This document shows, in pieces, positions 62,617-64,000 of a DNA stretch of 64,000 nucleotides. The notes beneath the pieces are model-generated. The model made no database searches and was not told the origin of the DNA. It saw only the letters and a program-made list of their open reading frames with translations. A program made the translations under genes and the position numbers. The stretch lies in the NCBI RefSeq assembly GCF_021513255.1, contig NZ_CP090977.1, positions 1,798,001-1,862,000 of the forward strand, in the 5' to 3' direction. The stretch is from Planococcus sp. 107-1 (GTDB taxonomy: Bacteria > Bacillota > Bacilli > Bacillales_A > Planococcaceae). Within the stretch, counting starts at the first letter, position 1, and every line of letters starts with the position of its first letter.

Positions 62617-63349
62617 CATGAACCCTTCGCTAAAATTTGTTTTGGTGACCCTTTCGATGTTCGCCATCGCTTTTTTCTTCAACCCTTGGACTCCGTTCTT
62701 TTTCTGGGTCGGCGTACTGCTTATGCAAGTTTTCATGAGCATAGTGAACTGGAAAACCTGGTCTTTGTTTATGCTCCCTTTTGCTTTAGGTGCATTCGGC
62801 TATTTATGGACGACCATCGTTTTTGCTGCTGATACAAGCGGCGAAGTCATCTGGTCATACTTAGGATTTCAAGTGACTGCTGATCAATTGGAAACTGCGC
62901 TGTCGCTCGCTTTTCGTGTGATGGCCTTCTCTACCTTATCGCTGATGTTTGCTTTCACGACCGATCCTGTGAAATTCATCATGAGTTTGATGCAGCAGAT
63001 GAAGCTGTCACCCAAACTTGCGTATGGCGTTCTGGTTGGCTATCAATTCCTTCCGGTAATGAAGGACGAGTTCAACCAAATCCAGCAAGCTCATCGACTC
63101 CGCGGAGCTGAAGTCGAAAAAAATGCCTTGCGCCGTTTGCTAGGCATGCGGAAAGTCTTGATTCCGATGCTTGCCGGAGCTGTCCGCAATGCAGAGCGTT
63201 CCGCTTTTGCAATGGAAGCACGTGGTTTTACGGGTGAAGCAAGATCTGAATATTTCCAGGTGATTAAACTCCAAAAAGCGGATGCAGCTATGACGGCTAT
63301 TTTTGCTTTTCTATTAATTGTCAGTTGCTCTGCCGGGTTTTGGTTTTAA
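62597..63349 (+). CDS. ykoC: YkoC, transmembrane (T) component of thiamine-precursor ECF transporter
   Basis: 250 residues with about five to six helices and the coupling motif of ECF T-proteins, the Ala-Arg-Gly signature (FAMEARGFTGEARS), preceded by QAHRLRGAEVEKNAL. The TTG at 62597 has AAAGGAG nine bases upstream, inside the end of ykoD. It is the last gene of the operon, which is under a TPP riboswitch, and is followed by a terminator. Confidence 0.93.
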   Translation: MQNLLHDMNPSLKFVLVTLSMFAIAFFFNPWTPFFFWVGVLLMQVFMSIVNWKTWSLFMLPFALGAFGYLWTTIVFAADTSGEVIWSYLGFQVTADQLETALSLAFRVMAFSTLSLMFAFTTDPVKFIMSLMQQMKLSPKLAYGVLVGYQFLPVMKDEFNQIQQAHRLRGAEVEKNALRRLLGMRKVLIPMLAGAVRNAERSAFAMEARGFTGEARSEYFQVIKLQKADAAMTAIFAFLLIVSCSAGFWF

Positions 63350-63353
63350 TTTT

Positions 63354-63386
63354 TTGAGGGCTTCTTTATTGAAGCTCTCTTTTTCT
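63354..63386 (+). terminator. terminator of the ykoFEDC operon
   Basis: GAGGGCTTC (63356-63364) and GAAGCTCTC (63371-63379) with one G-T pair, followed by T5. Confidence 0.85.
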
Positions 63387-63534
63387 TGTTGCGGATTTTG
63401 TTTTTTTATTAAATCCTTATGTAGTTTATTACAATTGATTTTGGAAAGCCATTTTTCGAAAAGAATTAGAAAAATTTGATGGCTGTTTGTTGTTTATTTA
63501 GTTGAATTCCTTATGTAATTTTCTACATTTGCAC

Positions 63535-63567
63535 TCAAAAAACCGCCCATTATATTAATGGCGGGCT
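63535..63567 (-). terminator. terminator of the right-edge GNAT gene
   Basis: CCGCCCAT (63543-63550) pairs with ATGGCGGG (63558-63565), and T6 follows on the minus strand; the hairpin overlaps the stop codon. Confidence 0.8.
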
Positions 63568-64000
63568 TTTGAGTACGGCTCGCTGGTACATCAGTGAAAA
63601 GCCGTTCTTTTCCATACTGCGTGCTGATGAATTTCCCGGTTTGGTCGTTACCGTGATAAATTGACAGCCCGCCGCTTTTGCGAACCGGATGCGTTCTTCG
63701 ATTAAGCGATTTTGGTACCCTTTTCCCCTGTATGGTTTGATGGTAGCCGTTAAAAACAGTTCTGCCAGGTTTTCCTTGATGGCGACAGTGGCTCCCGCTA
63801 CATTCTCAGCCCCTTCTTTTAATAGAAAAGCTGTATTGCCTGGCACTTCCCAAAATGCGCGGACCGACTCCATTGCTTCTTCTGTAACTGTATGGTCCTG
63901 TGAAATGCCAAGGGCTACCGTCCATGCCCAATCGTAAGAATGGTAATCGTCCACTTTTAGGATTTCTGAAGTTGAATTTTGATCAAACCGCGCGGTTTCT
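63550..64000 (-). CDS. GNAT family N-acetyltransferase (5'-truncated by the window)
   Basis: The reading frame is open from the right edge (first visible residues ETARFDQNSTSEI) to TAA 63550; a GTG at 63954 lies inside it and is probably not the start. The GNAT motif is YRGKGYQNRLIEERIRFA, with TTKPGNSSARSMEKNGFSLM after it. The protein begins outside the window, so its length and any N-terminal domain are unknown. Substrate unknown. Confidence 0.82.
   Translation of the reverse strand, partial: ETARFDQNSTSEILKVDDYHSYDWAWTVALGISQDHTVTEEAMESVRAFWEVPGNTAFLLKEGAENVAGATVAIKENLAELFLTATIKPYRGKGYQNRLIEERIRFAKAAGCQFITVTTKPGNSSARSMEKNGFSLMYQRAVLKSPPLI

Noticed and set aside
1-64000. CRISPR arrays, tRNA or rRNA genes, insertion sequences, prophage
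   Set aside because: No regularly spaced direct repeats, cloverleaf sequences, rRNA-like stretches, transposase or phage genes were visible on reading the window.

Overview
The window looks like a chromosomal segment of a Gram-positive Bacillota of the Planococcaceae (Planococcus/Planomicrobium/Sporosarcina-like). This rests on AGGAGG ribosome sites, frequent TTG/GTG starts, moderate G+C, and a typical Bacillales gene set: CadC/CadA, a BceRS-BceAB-type module, ykoFEDC under a TPP riboswitch, and FapR-like and MhqR-like operators. I saw no rRNA, tRNA, CRISPR array, transposase or phage gene.

Layout. 1-5.3 kb is metal handling: copCD, then divergent cadC-cadA, then an SCO copper chaperone. 5.5-11.5 kb holds a coiled-coil M23 protein, a membrane-anchored and apparently catalytically dead GH13 'pseudo-amylase' (frameshifted), a CzcD-type zinc/cadmium exporter and a CaCA cation exchanger. 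11.7-13.6 kb has nested palindromes and a vWA gene beside a macro-domain gene. 13.7-18.3 kb has a glycosyltransferase and a BASS transporter-FAD 2-hydroxyacid oxidase operon with a divergent FadR-type regulator and a perfect palindromic operator. 18.4-29.5 kb is a run of small housekeeping or stress genes (SDR, Nudix, GNAT, Lrp, isochorismatase, M50, WYL regulator), ending in a quinone-detoxification pair with MhqR-type boxes. 29.7-37.3 kb is a Bce-type ABC transporter plus two-component system, a lipoprotein and a GAF-GAF-PAS sensor kinase.

37.4-44.5 kb carries TetR-MFS efflux, flavin reductases, TetR/DsbA(SpxH-like)/YdhR and DedA. 44.6-52.9 kb carries a membrane serine hydrolase, YoaK, an XRE-DUF1232 regulator facing an LCP cell-wall ligase across an operator, DUF948, IDEAL, DNA alkylation repair and Bax1-I proteins. 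53-56.1 kb is a Gfo/Idh-ThuA-Gfo/Idh operon. 56.3-59.7 kb has a FapR-controlled FabH, a WGR-DUF4240 protein and an M48-ankyrin protease. 59.8-63.3 kb is the TPP riboswitch and the ykoFEDC thiamine-precursor ECF transporter. A GNAT gene runs off the right edge.

A striking property of the whole window is eight clear single-base frameshifts (and one probable), nearly all in short homopolymers, where the lost reading frame continues with recognisable family sequence. They affect the amylase, CaCA exchanger, an FMN reductase, XRE-DUF1232, DNA alkylation repair, a Gfo/Idh oxidoreductase, ykoE and ykoD. Residual sequencing error is the simplest explanation, so annotations of 'broken' genes here should be read as probably intact in the real organism until checked.
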